64,000 nucleotides of DNA from Trematomus loennbergii. Lineage: Eukaryota > Chordata > Actinopteri > Perciformes > Nototheniidae. Position numbers and translations under genes: made by a program. This document shows, one piece after another, positions 43,401 through 54,757 of the stretch. The notes below the pieces were generated by a model. That model was not told where the DNA came from. It saw only the letters and a list, made by a program, of their open reading frames with translations, and ran no database searches. The stretch is from contig JAAOOA010000369.1 of assembly GCA_012861695.1 (NCBI GenBank), positions 62,001 to 126,000 of the forward strand. The letters are read 5' to 3'. Positions within the stretch are counted from its first letter, which is position 1. Every line of letters starts with the position of its first letter.

Positions 43401-44908
43401 TTCTGAATTTTGTCAGTGAAGAAGGAGGCAAAATCATTGCACGCCCTGGTGGATAGAAATTCAGAGGCTACTGACACTGGGGGGTTAGTTAGTCTGTCGA
43501 CGGTAGCAAACAAGGCACGTGCGTTTTTGTTTTTGGTAATGATGTCAGAGAAGAAAGACTGTCGTGCGTTTTTCAATTCCAAATTATAAAGGCCAAGTCT
43601 CTCTTTATAGATTTCAAAGTGAACCTGGAGATTTGTTTTTCGCCACCTACGTTCAGCTTTTCGACACTCTCTTTTTTCTGTTCTCACGGTCATGGCCTTT
43701 CTCCATGGAGATATTTTCTTGCTAATCACTTCCTTTACCTTAGTTGGAGCAATGGTATCTATAACATTTTTAATTTTTGAATTAAAATGATCTACTAGCT
43801 CATTTACTGAGATGTTAGCAGGGGCAAGTGTGGATGAAAAATTATGAGTAAACATTTCCCTAGTATTTTCTGTTAAATATCGCTTTGTGGTTACCTCTTT
43901 CTGAACATTTTTGTGAACAGAAATAGAGCTCTCAAAGAAAACACAGGAATGATCAGAGAGTGCAACATCAGTCACCACAACCTTTGAGATATTCAGACCC
44001 TTTGAGATAATTAAGTCCAGAGTGTGCCCCTTATTGTGCGTGGGCTCCGCCACATGCTGAGTCAGTCCATAGTTATCAAGAACACAAAACAGTTCTTTAG
44101 CCCCTCTGTCCTGGGGGTTGTCAACATGGATGTTAAAATCACCAACAATGACTAACGGTCAAAGTCAATACACACTATAGACAGCAGTTCAGTAAAATCA
44201 TCAAAAAAGCTTGCACAGTATTTGGGTGGTCTATAGATATTTAGGAACAGAGCTCGAGAGGAGCATTTCAGCTGAAGGGCCACATATTCAAAAGAAGCAA
44301 AGTCCCCATAAGATGTCTTCCTGCATTGAATGGAATCATTGAACAAAATAGCAACTCCACCCCCTTTCTTATGCATTCTTTCCTGACTCATAAAACTAAA
44401 GTTGGGAGGGGTTGATTCGATAAGAACAGCTGCACTGTTATTTTGTTCAATCCAAGTTTCCGTTAAAAACATAAAATCGAGATTGTGCTCAGTGATAAAA
44501 TCATTGATTAAAAATGTTTTTGCCAAAGACCTGACATTTAATAAAGCTAGTTTAAGTTTGTTAAATACACTATCAGTAAAAAGTTGTGACAAGCTGTGGC
44601 TGACATGGAATCACTGCTAAATTTGATAACCTCACACAAACGTTTGAGCACTTCCTGTTTCTAAGCTGATTTACCGCTCTTAATCTATTACCTATCAACA
44701 CAGATATCGGCAAAGCTACTGGCAGGCAGGGCCCCGGCATGTGCTGGAAAGAGTTGAGAGTGCCATACGCCCTTGAGCCTGGACCCAGCACATATCAGTA
44801 AGAGTAAGATATATTCATTTATAAAAATAAAAAAAGGGCACTTTCTCTGGAGGAAGAAAAAGGGCAGGGGCTCAAGCCCACTTTGATGTCCATGTGTGCA
44901 CGTGCCTG
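40484..44908. mobile_element. hAT element in intron 1 of gene D, carrying an L2
   Basis: Left end CAGGGACGTGCACA and right end TGTGCACGTGCCTG are inverted. Flanking octamers CTCTCTCT (40476-40483) and CTCTCTGT (44909-44916) match at seven of eight bases. Both ends continue with AAAAAGGGCA(C/G) motifs. No hAT transposase is seen. Most of its 4.4 kb is the inserted LINE. Confidence 0.65.
41571..44620 (-). pseudogene. Nearly complete L2-like LINE (one frameshift)
   Basis: Minus-strand endonuclease start (44592-44152): LKLALLNVRSLAKTFLINDF and LDFMFLTETW. A one-base deletion at about 44155 breaks the frame just before GDFNIHVDNPQDRG. From 44053 to 41756 a 765-codon open frame carries SDHSCVF, the RT palm motifs FQSGFRPNHSTETAL, LLDLSAAFDTVDH, TCGVPQGSILGP and [11 protein letters not shown], and the C-terminal LLTNTKKVDH-like region. 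The 3' tail at 41571-41625 is TTTATTTATATAGCACCTTT then AAGTGCTTTACAAAAATG. With one lesion in about 1,000 codons this is the youngest-looking LINE here. Known role: target-primed reverse transcription of its own RNA. Confidence 0.9.
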
Positions 44909-44916
44909 CTCTCTGT

Positions 44917-45505
44917 ATTAACCTCCTTCCATAGCATGTCATACGCTTTTTCAACATCAAAAATACTGCTATGACCATTTCTTTGTTGGTTTGAGCTTTC
45001 CTGATTTCTGACTCTAGACATAAGATAGAGTCCATATTGCCTTGACCTTTCCGAAATCCACTCTGATAGGAAGAAAACGTTTTCCACCTCTATTGTGCCT
45101 TCTCCTGTTAGTTCTGCGAATCTACGTTGGCTTATTATTTGGAATGCATCCCAGTCTGCTTTATCGAGCTTCCATCTCGGTGTTCTCACTGCCCCAGATT
45201 GTTGTGTCTCTATCCCAACCTTGGTCACTATTGGATAGTGATCACTGCCTATTGTTGAATGGTTTAAAACTTCCCAAGTGCTAATACCAGCAATCTCAGT
45301 GGATGTGAGAGTCAGATCGATTGCACTTTCTATATTCTGTGAGCTGTTAAAACGTTGTGCCTTTTCCATCGTTAATACACACTAAGCCCTTTTCATCCAT
45401 ATACTCCTCTATTATTGACCCATTTGCATCAGTGATGTTACTCCCCCAGAGCGTGCTGTGTGCATTAAAGTCACCACACCAAACAATTGTCCCTTCTGCC
45501 AATCC
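44917..45505 (-). pseudogene. I/Jockey-like LINE fragment (endonuclease to RT)
   Basis: Minus-strand coding runs through GDFNAHSTLWGSNITDANG, SAIDLTLTSTEIAGISTWEV and STIGSDHYPI, the endonuclease catalytic landmarks. An internal deletion follows, jumping to FDVEKAYDMLWKE, which is RT motif 3. A 165-codon stretch is open. The style differs from the L2 copies. It lacks the catalytic YADD box and is dead. Confidence 0.75.
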
Positions 45506-46560
45506 ACCATGTCAAAGATTACGCAAAGGCTGCGTGTCTGATTGGAGGGGGAAACAATGGTGCCATCGATGGTGAGTGTTATGTTAGTCACCTTGCTGAG
45601 AGTGGGTTTGGAGCCGATTAGCAGGAGTTCTGTTTTGTTGCTGTTCAGTTTGAGGAGGTTATGCTGCATCCAAGTTTTAATGGCTGTCAGACAGGAGTCG
45701 ATGTGGGTTATGGAGGTATTTGGTGCTGAGGTAGATCTGAGTGTCATCAGCATAGCAGTGGAAGTCCAGGTTGAAGTGGCAGAGTATCTGACCGAGGGGG
45801 AGGATGTAAATGATGAAGAGGAGGGGGCCAAGTACTGATCCTTGAGGAACGCCTTGGGTGACTGAGGCTGTGGTTGGGGAGGGAGATGAAGTGGGATCGT
45901 TCTGTGAGGTAGGACTGTCGCCACCTGAGTGCAATACATTCAATACCAATGTCCCTGAGTCGGATGAGCAGGATGTTGTGGTTCACGGTATCGAAGGCTG
46001 CACTCAGGTTGAGGAGGATGAGGATATTGAGGGAACCAAGTGTCAGCAGAGGTGAGGAGGTATTGAGGACTTTGACGAGTGCAGTTTCTGTACTGTGGTG
46101 AGGACGAAATCCAGACTGAAGGGGTTCGTAAAGCTGGTTGCTTTGGAGATGGCAGTGAATTAGTTTGGCTACAATGCGTTCAAGAGTTTTTGAGAGGAAT
46201 GGTAGGTTGGAGATGGGGCGGTAATTACTGAGGGAGGAGGGATCAAGACCGGGTTTTTGAGGATTGGGGTAACGGCAGCAGTTTTGAAGGCAGAGGGGAC
46301 GGTTCCATGGGACAGCGAGGAGTTGAAAAGGTTAGCAAGATAGGGGCAGAGGACGGGGAGGCAGGACTTCAGGAGAGGAGTAGGTAGAGGGTCAAGGGAG
46401 CAGGTTGTGGGATTTGAGGAACCGATCAGATGGAGTATTTCAAGTGGGGTAACCAGGTTGAACTGGGAGAGGCGGCGATGGGGAGGAGGAGTCGGGAGAT
46501 GGGGGAGAAGTGGTAGCAGTGGAGGTTGGGGGAGATGCTTGTAGGTCAGACAGGCCTACA
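45506..46560 (-). pseudogene. L2-like LINE RT relic, heavily frameshifted
   Basis: Pieces of RT are in several minus-strand frames: [35 protein letters not shown], and WMQHNLLKLNSNKTELLLIG. Upstream (46000-46300) further palm-domain sequence is recognisable only in fragments. It is older than the other copies. Confidence 0.72.
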
Positions 46561-46955
46561 ACGGAGAACGGAGTAACTTGACGTCACAGCAGGCATAACA
46601 ACAGCCGGTGTTTCTTGCGAGTGTTTTCCCCGGGAAACAAACACAATACACACAAATGCAAAAATACACACACACACACTCGCGAGCTTCCCCCAGACCA
46701 GTAACCAAACAAAAAATCACAGCGTTATGACGTTCCAGAGTCCAGACTGCTCTCGCGCTCAGTGTTGCCAGATGGGCGGTTTTCCATGAGTTGGGCTGGT
46801 TCAGAAAAAGGTATCACTGTAATAACTCACGGCACGCGAAAAATAAAATGTCTTTCAGTAAATCAATAACATATTTTTGTATAATATTTTTATAAAATAT
46901 TTTTTTATTCAATCTTTCTCTGCGACCCGGTACCAAATGACCGGTACCAGTGAGG
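46561..46955. other. No gene recognised
   Basis: Unique-looking sequence, AT-rich from 46850. Nothing supported. Confidence 0.35.
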
Positions 46956-46959
46956 ACCA

Positions 46960-47400
46960 CTGCTATATAGGATTTAGATCCGTTGACTGTGGCCATTGGA
47001 GAACAGTGAACTCATCGTCATGTTCAAGAAACCAGTTGGAGATTATTAGAGCTTTGTGACAAGGGGCGTTATCCTGCTGGAAGTAGCATCAGAAGATGGG
47101 TACACTGTGGTCATAAAGGGATGGACATGGTCAGAAACAACACTCAGGTAGGCTGTGGTGTTTAGACGATGATCAATTGGTAGTAAGCGGCTCAAAGTAT
47201 GCCAAGAAAATATCCCCCCACCGTTACCCCACCACCACCAGCCTGAACCGTTGATACAAGGCAGGATGGATCCATGCTCTCATGTCTTCTGACCCTACCG
47301 CCTGGATGTCGCAGCAGAAATGGTCTTCTGCATACCTTTGTTGTAAGAAGTGGTTATTTGAGTTACTGTTGCCTTTCTATCATCTGACATTTTTCAAAAA
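46960..47400 (-). pseudogene. Tc1/mariner transposase relic
   Basis: The minus strand preserves, with frame changes, the middle and end of a Tc1-like transposase. A segment equivalent to MDPSCLVSTVQAGGG precedes one equivalent to HPFMTTVYPSSD, then remnants of the QDNAP (second Asp) and SNWFLEHD motifs. Small deletions have removed residues from the catalytic region. Identification is by recall of the fish Tc1 consensus. Confidence 0.6.
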
Positions 47401-48680
47401 AAAAGTCAGAATTTGAGAAAATTATTCAGAATGTTGTGGTTTAAAAAAATAAGTCAAAATTCAGAGGTTATCTGAAAAGGCCAGCATTTAGAGATTTTCT
47501 GAAAAATTCATCATTTTAGAAAAAGTCAGAATTTGAAAAAATGAATTGTGAGATTTGTCATACTTTTGGGGGAAAGTCAGAATTTGGAGATTTCCAGAAA
47601 AGGTCAGAATTTGGAGAAAAAAGATTCTATGAATTGGCAGGAGGAAGATGAGGCACACGAGACCCATCGATGCAGACGAGCTGAAGGCCGCTAGTGAAGC
47701 AACCTAGGCTTCCATCACGCCTCAGCAGTGCCACAGACTGATATCTTCATGCCACGCCGCATTGATGCAGTTATTCATGCTAAAGGAGGTCCAACCAATT
47801 ACTGAATGCATACATATTAAAGGTCCCATGTCATGCTTTTCCGGTTATTACCCATCCCCTTGTGTGTTATGAAGGTTTTTCTGCATGTAAACGGTGTGCA
47901 GAGTCACAAACCCTCAAAGTACACCCTGTAGCGAGTAAAACTCAGTGGCGTGCCCATACCCAAATGGACCAATCCGTGGAGCTCCTCACACACACACTCT
48001 CTCTGCGGCGAAACTGTGACCCGCTGGGGGGGGGGGTGCTAGTGGAGCCTCACAGATAGGGGTGCTGCAGCCCCCTTTAAAACTCTTTTCAAAAGGACAG
48101 CATTTTATTTTAGGAAATCCATTTTGTATTGGTCTTATGTATTATTAAAATATTCTGAGATGCTGAATTTTGGCTTTCATTTAATCATCAAGATTAAAAC
48201 AAATAAACGCTGGAAATAATCCCTTTGTATCTGATGAATCTATGTGATGTATGAGTTTAAACTTTATAAATTGAATTACTGATATAAACTCACTTTTCCA
48301 TGATATCCAATTTATTGAGATGCACCTGTTTGAGTCCAAGTACAGGTTTAGCAAGGCGGTGAGAGATGCTAAACGACTACTCTGAGAAACTCCAACACCA
48401 GTTCTCAGCTAACGACTCTGCAGACAGGTCACAAACTGTAAGGCTAAGGCCTCACACTCCGTGAACGGCCGACGCCTTGCTAAGCGGCAGTGAAACTGTG
48501 TTTTAGACCAGCTACCGTACTAACTCACCTGTTGTCCTGAAACTCTCCAGGGCATCTGGAAAAGCATTTAAAATAAGGATTGGATAAGGGCTGCAAAGTT
48601 AAAGAAGTGTTACTCGTGGTAAGATTTTAAATTCTAGTACTCTACAGTTTCTCTGAATGTGTGTTTCCTGTTTCCTGCAG
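47401..48680. other. Remainder of gene D intron 1
   Basis: 47390-47620 is a degenerate tandem of AAAGTCAGAATTTG(G)AGA. A TTAA-type MITE end starts at 47818. A GC-rich patch at 48018-48075 (GGTGCTGCAGCCCCC) is shared with 56575-56600. The intron ends in TGTTTCCTGTTTCCTGCAG. Confidence 0.5.
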
Positions 48681-50613
48681 ACGTCCAGCAGCTGGTGGTG
48701 GTTAAAGAAGAGGTTCCCCCTGAGCAGCAGGAGTGGAGCTCCAGTCTGGACCAGGAGGACCCAGAGCCCCCCCCACACATTAAAGAGGAGCAGGAGGAAC
48801 TCTGGAGCAGTCAGGAGGGAGAGCAGCTTCAAGGGCTGGAGGAGGCTGATATCACCAAGTCCACATTCACTCCTGTCCCTGTGAAGAGTGAAGATGATGA
48901 AGAGAAACCTCAGTCCTCTCAGCTTCATCAAAGACAAACTGAACACCTGGAAACAGAAGCTGATGGAGAGGACTGTGGAGGACCAGAACCAGCCAGGAAC
49001 TCAGATCCAGAGAGACATTTACAACCAGAGACTGATGATAGTGTTGATAGTGATTTTTGGAAGGAGACTAGGGAACATCCGTCAGGTTTAAACATGTTGA
49101 AAAATAATGAAATCACTGACAGCGACTCTGGAAACAAAGCGTTGACCTTCCCTCGGGCTGAGAGTGACGACAGTGTCGGCAGTGATTTCTGGAAAGACGA
49201 CACGAAACCTCAGTCTGCATCACCGTGTTTAAACGAAAATCAAGTAGCTGAAAGTAAAACATTCCGGAAACCGTACAGCTGTCCCGACTGTGGGAAAAGG
49301 TTTCCCCACAATGCCAGCCTGAAGAGCCACATGAAGTTGCATACGGGCGAGAAAACCTTTGTCTGTTCTGTTTGTGGTGTACGATGTCTTTACAAATCCC
49401 ACCTGAAGATACACATGAGAACTCGCACCAGAGAGAAACCATTCAGCTGCAGTGTTTGTGACAAAATATTCACCCAAAGTCATCAGTTCAAAAGCCATAA
49501 GTGTGCAGGGAAGAAAACATTTTGCTTCTCTTTGTGTGAGAAAACGGTTAGACAGAGAGGAAATTTAAAAGACCACATGAGAATCCTCACAGGAGAGAAA
49601 CCATTCAGCTGCTCAGTTTGTAAGAAATATTTTACACGAAAGGAACATTTACATCGACACAGGAGAATCCACACAGGAGAGAAACCATTCAGCTGCAGTG
49701 TTTGTGAAAAAGATTCACACAGAGGTATCAGGTCAAAATCCATAAGTGTGTTGGTCGTCAGTCCTCACAGCTTCATCAAACTCAGACTGAAGAGAACAGA
49801 GAGGCAGAGCCTCCAGCCAGCAGCTCAGCTGAACACATGGAAACAGAAGCTGGTGGAGAGGACTGTGGAGGACCAGAACCATCCAGGAACTCAGATCCAG
49901 AGAGACATTTACAACCAGAGACTGAGGACAACCCTGGAGACTCTTCTGAACCTGACACTGAAGACTCTTCTGAACCTGACACTGGAGACTCTTCTGAACC
50001 TGACACTGGAGACTCTTCTGAACCTGACACTGAAGACTCTTCTGAACCTGACACTGATAATTGGAAGGAGACCAGAGAACTACGTTCAACCTCTCAGAGA
50101 AATAAACAAGACCCTGTCAGTGATTCAAGATGTAGTACAGGAGAGAAACCATTCAGCTGCTCAGTCTGTAAGAAGTATTTTACACAGAGAGCATATTTAA
50201 AGAAACACATGAGAATCCACACAGGAGAGAAACCATTCAGCTGCTCAGTCTGTAAGATATCTTTTACACAAAATGGACATTTACATCGACACATGAGAGT
50301 CCACACAGGAGAGAAACCATACAGATGCAGTGTTTGTGAAAAAAGATTCACACAGAGATGTCATGTCAAAAGACATAATTGTGTTGGTCGTCAGTCCTCA
50401 CAGCTTCATCAAACTCAGACTGAGGAGAACAGAGAGGCAGAGCCTCCAGCCAGCAGCTCAGCTGAACACATGGATACAGAAGCTGATGGAGAGGACTGTG
50501 GAGGACCAGAACCAGCCAGGAACTCAGATCCAGAGAGACATTTACAACCAGAGACTGAGGACAACCCTGGAGACTCTTCAGAACCTGACACTGAGGACAG
50601 TGATTATTGTTAG
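48681..50613 (+). CDS. ZNF gene D, exon 2 (about nine C2H2 fingers)
   Basis: Begins [19 protein letters not shown] in phase with exon 1, then the acidic linker. Finger block one follows (about residues 200-345): YSCPDCGKRFPHNASLKSH, two degenerate fingers (one ending HMRTR, one with CFSLC), and FSCSVCKKYFTRKEHLHRH. A missing A in the run at 49707-49711 shifts the frame within finger six. The second linker (TEDSSEPDTGDSSEPD repeats) and three good fingers then continue in the new frame to the stop at 50611-50613. Corrected for that base, linker-fingers-linker-fingers-linker mirrors exon C. It is either a recent pseudogene or an assembly error in a homopolymer. Presumed role: sequence-specific DNA binding in the nucleus. 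Confidence 0.78.
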
Positions 50614-50615
50614 GT

Positions 50616-52688
50616 TTAACCCTCTGGAGTCTAATGGTATTTTCTCGATTTTTAGATGTTTTCTTAATTCACCTTTTAAATGTACTTCTTGTAACATGGC
50701 ACCCCATGTGTTACATATCAAAATGTTCAAGACAATCTCTAGTCTTGCTATATATGCAAATGACTCACCTTAGAGCACTGTGTGATGAGATAAGTAGCTC
50801 AAAAGCTTAACATTTGACATCCGATTTTCGGAAAATCTTCAAAACTCTTGTGAAAACACAAATGTACTCATGTCATCCAATTGTTTTGGTGTTTTAGATT
50901 TGGTTACCAAAGTCATAGGATGACAAAAGTAGTGAAATATTTGAATTACACTGTATATAAATGTGTTATTCATGTTTAAAATGAAATTTTGCCAATTCGA
51001 ATTCTGAGTAAAACAGCTGTCAATCACTCTACTTTCACCACAGCAGGGCTGAGATACATCAGGACTGAATAATGACTTCATATTACATACCAAGGTTCAT
51101 GTGATGTGTAAAAAAAAAAAGAGTTGGGCATTAGAACTCTTTTTTTTCAAACAACAATTTATTATAATACCAACTATTTATATGAATATAACTGCAAAAT
51201 CTCACTATTTACAATATTGAACATCAGAACTCTTTTTCCTTCAACCAACTATTCAATATACATACAAATAAAAACAGCAAAAACACACTTGTTACAATAT
51301 TGAACACCAGAACTTTTTTTCAACTATTTATAAAAAACACTTTCACTCAGATTAAGTCCTCATGCCATGCCTCAAAGCAGTTGCGTTCCAGTAAGAGACA
51401 CAGGGCAACGTCACACTGCTTGCACTTCCAAGGTGTGTCCTTTCGCTCGCCTTGGATGTAGCAATGTTCGCATTTCCTGCGACCTGTGGTGGCCCTGTCG
51501 CTTGCTGCCTGGACATCAACAATGGGCACAGGAAGATGAGCTGCAGGTGCCCGGACAGGAGGTGTATGGACAGGCTTGCCACAGAGCTCAGCACTCAGCT
51601 CCCCCATGAATGCTCTGTGTGTCATGGGCTTCTTCTGTGTGACAGACAGACTTCTTTGTACATAATGTAGCTGTTTGTAGTGGCAATGTCCAGGAAATTA
51701 TAAAATAGGCTCCTGTACCAGCGCATGGTCTTGTGCTTTGCACTCCACCCATGTGTGCGTTGTACTCAGCAACAGGTGTGGGACAGGGGGTCTCTACTCG
51801 GGTCCAGGAGCCATCTCTCTGCTTCTGCCTTCTCTGCACGGTGTTGCCAGAGTATGCTTCATGGATGGTGGAGCAGACAGCTACTTCCCTGGTGTCCATC
51901 CACTTTACAAATACCAGTGGGCCCTCCCTGATCCATCTTATGGAGCCTCTTTGGGATTCTTTTTGTCAGGGCGTTAGTTTGTGGCCTTGGGCAGTCCTTG
52001 CGGTTCTCTCTGTAGGTCCCACAGGCAGCGAACTTTAGGGCATGGGGAGCCTTGAACAGCTTCGGGCTGGTGTAAAAATGTATCCATGTAAATATGGTAA
52101 CCTGTTCCGAGGTAACCTGCCTGCACCAGAGACATTACCACATCATACGACAGGCCATGTCCGGAGAGGATGTCGCTTTTACCAGTGTAAACAGAAAAGT
52201 CTATTGTGAAGCCATTCCTCGAATCAGCTATGACGAACAGCTTGAATCCCCACTTGGTTGGTTTGGCCTTCATGTACTGGGTCATTCCAGTCTTAGCCTT
52301 GGAGGCAACCATCCTCTCATCCACAGCCAGGTATTTATGGGGATGGTAAAAGGCCTTACACGCAGTCTTGATGGTGTCCATGAGGGGTCTCAATCGGAAC
52401 AGTCGGTCATGGTCGGGTGTGCCCTTTTTGCTGTCGTTCATGACATCCTCATCAGGGTCGCAAGTTCCAGGATATTGTCCTGTATCTGTCACGTGACATG
52501 ACCTGTGCTGGCAGAAAATGATCCTGCCTCCAGTAGTCCAATACATTGTCCAGTTTCAGCAGGGCCATGTATAGAAGCAGCCCCATGTATTTATAAAAAC
52601 CCTCAACAGTCAAGTCAGTCCATTTGTATGTTTCCCCCTTTCCCATCTGCTGTGCAGCCCGCTTGTTTGTGTTGGTGCAGAGTGTCAT
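50616..52688 (-). mobile_element. piggyBac element (right end lost)
   Basis: Starts with TTAACCCTCTGGAGTC at 50616, three bases after the stop codon of gene D. It contains a minus-strand transposase pseudogene. The other terminal repeat is missing: the element is cut at 52688 by a SINE. TTAA target and CCCTCTGGAGTC ends are typical of fish piggyBac. Confidence 0.8.
51350..52688 (-). pseudogene. piggyBac (PGBD4-like) transposase, broken
   Basis: Minus-strand translation gives WTDLTVEGFYKYMGLLLYMA and RYRTISWNLR. A frame change follows, then KYLAVDERMV (first catalytic Asp region), KWGFKLFVIADSRNGFTIDF and YTGKSD. The second Asp region near 52060 is degraded (MDTFLHQ). After further frame changes the C-terminal Cys-rich finger RRKCEHCYIQGERKDTPWKC and CKQCDVALC remains. 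The N-terminus is lost at the SINE junction. Known activity of the family is seamless TTAA cut-and-paste. This copy cannot encode a full enzyme. Confidence 0.85.
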
Positions 52689-52863
52689 TTGTTAGACGCT
52701 TTTATCCAAAGCGACTTACATACATTCAGTACTGTGGTCAATCCCCACAGGAGCACTTTGGGGTGAAGTGTCTCAGGGACACAACGACATGCAGTGACTG
52801 CAGTGGGACTCGAACTTGCTACCCCCTGATTCAAAGTCCAGCACTCTATCCACTGAGCCATTC
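52689..52863 (-). mobile_element. tRNA-derived SINE, minus strand
   Basis: On the minus strand TGGCTCAGTGGATAG (A-box) and AGTTCGAGTCCC (B-box) start the element, followed by the common body. The tail complement CGCTTTTATCCAAAGCGACT is at 52696-52715. It has the best tRNA-like head of the five copies. Confidence 0.85.
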
Positions 52864-53223
52864 AATGGTTTTTGTTTATTTAAATGTTGTTCTACTTTGT
52901 AGATTAATACTGAAGACATCAAAACTATGAAAGAACACATATGGAATTATCTAGCTAACAAAAAAGTGTTAAAAAATCCAGAATATGATTTATATTTTAG
53001 ATTCTTCAAAGTAGCCTCCTTGCCTTGAAGACAGCTTTGCTCACTCTGGGCTTCTCTCAGTCAGCTTCATGAAGTCGTCACCTGGAATGGTTTCAATTAA
53101 CACGTGGGCCTCGTCAAGAGTCCATTCGTGCAATGACTTTTAATGTGTTTGAGAGCATCCGTTGTGTTGAGCAGAGGTAGGGTTAGTGCACAGTGGAAAG
53201 CCCTATTTGACTACTGTTGTAAT

Positions 53224-54234
53224 CAGTGGTGTCGCCTGGCCTGGGCATCCGGGGCTTTAGCCCCGAATGTTTTTTCTGTAGCCCCGGACAATTCTCCCTC
53301 AATAATATAATACATTAACCGTGCTTTACGTGAACCTCATCATGACACAAGAGAGGACGGCAGCACTGTAATTTCCCGTGTTCAGTGATTGCAACAGAGG
53401 CATGACACCAGACCAATCAGAGAGTTGCATGGAAATAAACGTGTGCTTGTGTCATTCAAGCTCGGCTCTGTGTGTGTGTGTGGCAATAGCGCATTTAGTG
53501 TGTAGAGAGGGAGAGAGGGGAGAGAGAGGGAGGGGGACCGGTGCCAGCATGGACCGTGTTGTTAGCATCTGGTTAGCTAGCTGCACTAAGGACATAAGGA
53601 GCTGTTTGTTCCACAAGAAGCTGGAGGAGAGTCCTCTCCTCTCAGACTGAGAGACTCAGGTGAGCTAAAGGACTCTCTGAGTGTTTAGATAGTTAACTTT
53701 AGTCTAAGTTATCTCAGTGGGTCTCAAACGATTTGGTCACAAATTATTCAAAAGATTATTTCCGCGGCACACGTTCATATGATCATTATAGTTATTTAAA
53801 AAAAAGAGAATAAAGGAAAAACAGTTATGAAATACTATATGGCAGTAAAACAAGAATAGAGTTTAAAAGGGGAGTGATTAGTAAAATATCCATAAAGAAA
53901 AAGAACATCTGTTTACAGTTCTGCTTCATATGGGTGTTGAGAGAGGTATCCATAGATCTCTTCATTTTGCTCTCAAAGTGCACCAGATTGATGCATTTAA
54001 CTTCAATATTTAAAAAAAAATCTTCCCGGGGGAGCATCCCCCCGGACCCCCCTAGAGGAGGTGAGCCCCCCACTCATAAAAAATACCACTTTACCCCTGC
54101 CTATATGCCGTGAGCTGATTATCGAGCCTTCATTGTAACAGTCCGTGGTGTACTGTGTGTGTGGGGAGTGTTGCAGTGAAAAATGCCACTGTGGGCTAAG
54201 CCCCGAATGTTTTCAGGTCCAGGCGACGCCCCTG
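53224..54234. mobile_element. hAT element (1011 bp) inside the Tc1
   Basis: Ends CAGTGGTGTCGCCTGG and CCAGGCGACGCCCCTG, with the 8-bp duplication GTTGTAAT at 53216-53223 and 54235-54242. Each end carries AGCCCCGAATGTTTT. A short leader-like frame (MDRVVSIWLAS) at about 53549 may be the old transposase start. No catalytic domain. Confidence 0.9.
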
Positions 54235-54427
54235 GTTGTAATCCATATTATGGCAAGAACCACTCAACTCAGTAAAGAGAAACGACCGTCCATCATCACT
54301 TTAAGAAATGAAGGCCAGTCGATCTGGAACATTTCAAGAACTCTGAATGTATTCTCAAATGCAGTCGCAAAAACCATCGAATGCTATGATGGAACTGGCT
54401 CTCATGAGGACCCCCCCGGGAAGGAAG

Positions 54428-54557
54428 AGCAAGAGTTACCTCTGCTCAGAGGATCAATACATCAGAGTTACCTCTGCTCAGAGGATCAATACATCAGAGT
54501 TACCTCTGCTCAGAGGATCAATACTTCAGAGTTACCTCTGCTCAGAGGATCAATACA
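54428..54557. repeat. 32-bp tandem repeat, four units, in transposase frame
   Basis: Units begin AGAGTTACCTCTGCTCAGAG. The sequence derives from the transposase codons for RVTSA-like residues. Since 32 is not a multiple of three, each added unit changes frame. Confidence 0.9.
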
Positions 54558-54757
54558 TGGTGCTGGTGACACTGTTGGTGATTTATTCAGAATTCAAGGC
54601 ACACTTAACCAGCATGGCTACCACAGCATTCTGCAGTAGCCAGCAAATATAAATCATATTCTGGAATCTTTTACACTTTTTTATTTACTAGATAATTCCA
54701 TGTGTTCTTTTATAGTTTTGATGTCTTCAGTATAATCTACAATGTAGAAAAAAAGTA

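Larger units (their letters stand above)
52884..54757 (+). mobile_element. Tc1-like element split by a hAT
   Basis: Inverted ends contain GTAGATTAATACTGAAGACA (left) and GATGTCTTCAGTATAATCTA (right). After the hAT the transposase start is MARTTQLSKEKRPSIITLRN, then LNVFSNAVAKTIECYDGTGS with the paired helix-turn-helix. It decays into a 32-bp tandem repeat near residue 60. The catalytic DDE domain is deleted, so the element is non-autonomous. Confidence 0.8.

Noticed and set aside
47640..47815. Possible conserved coding segment (GCCACGCCGCATTGATGCAG)
   Set aside because: It feels familiar from fish repeat-linked sequence, but I cannot identify it, and frames are short with stops.
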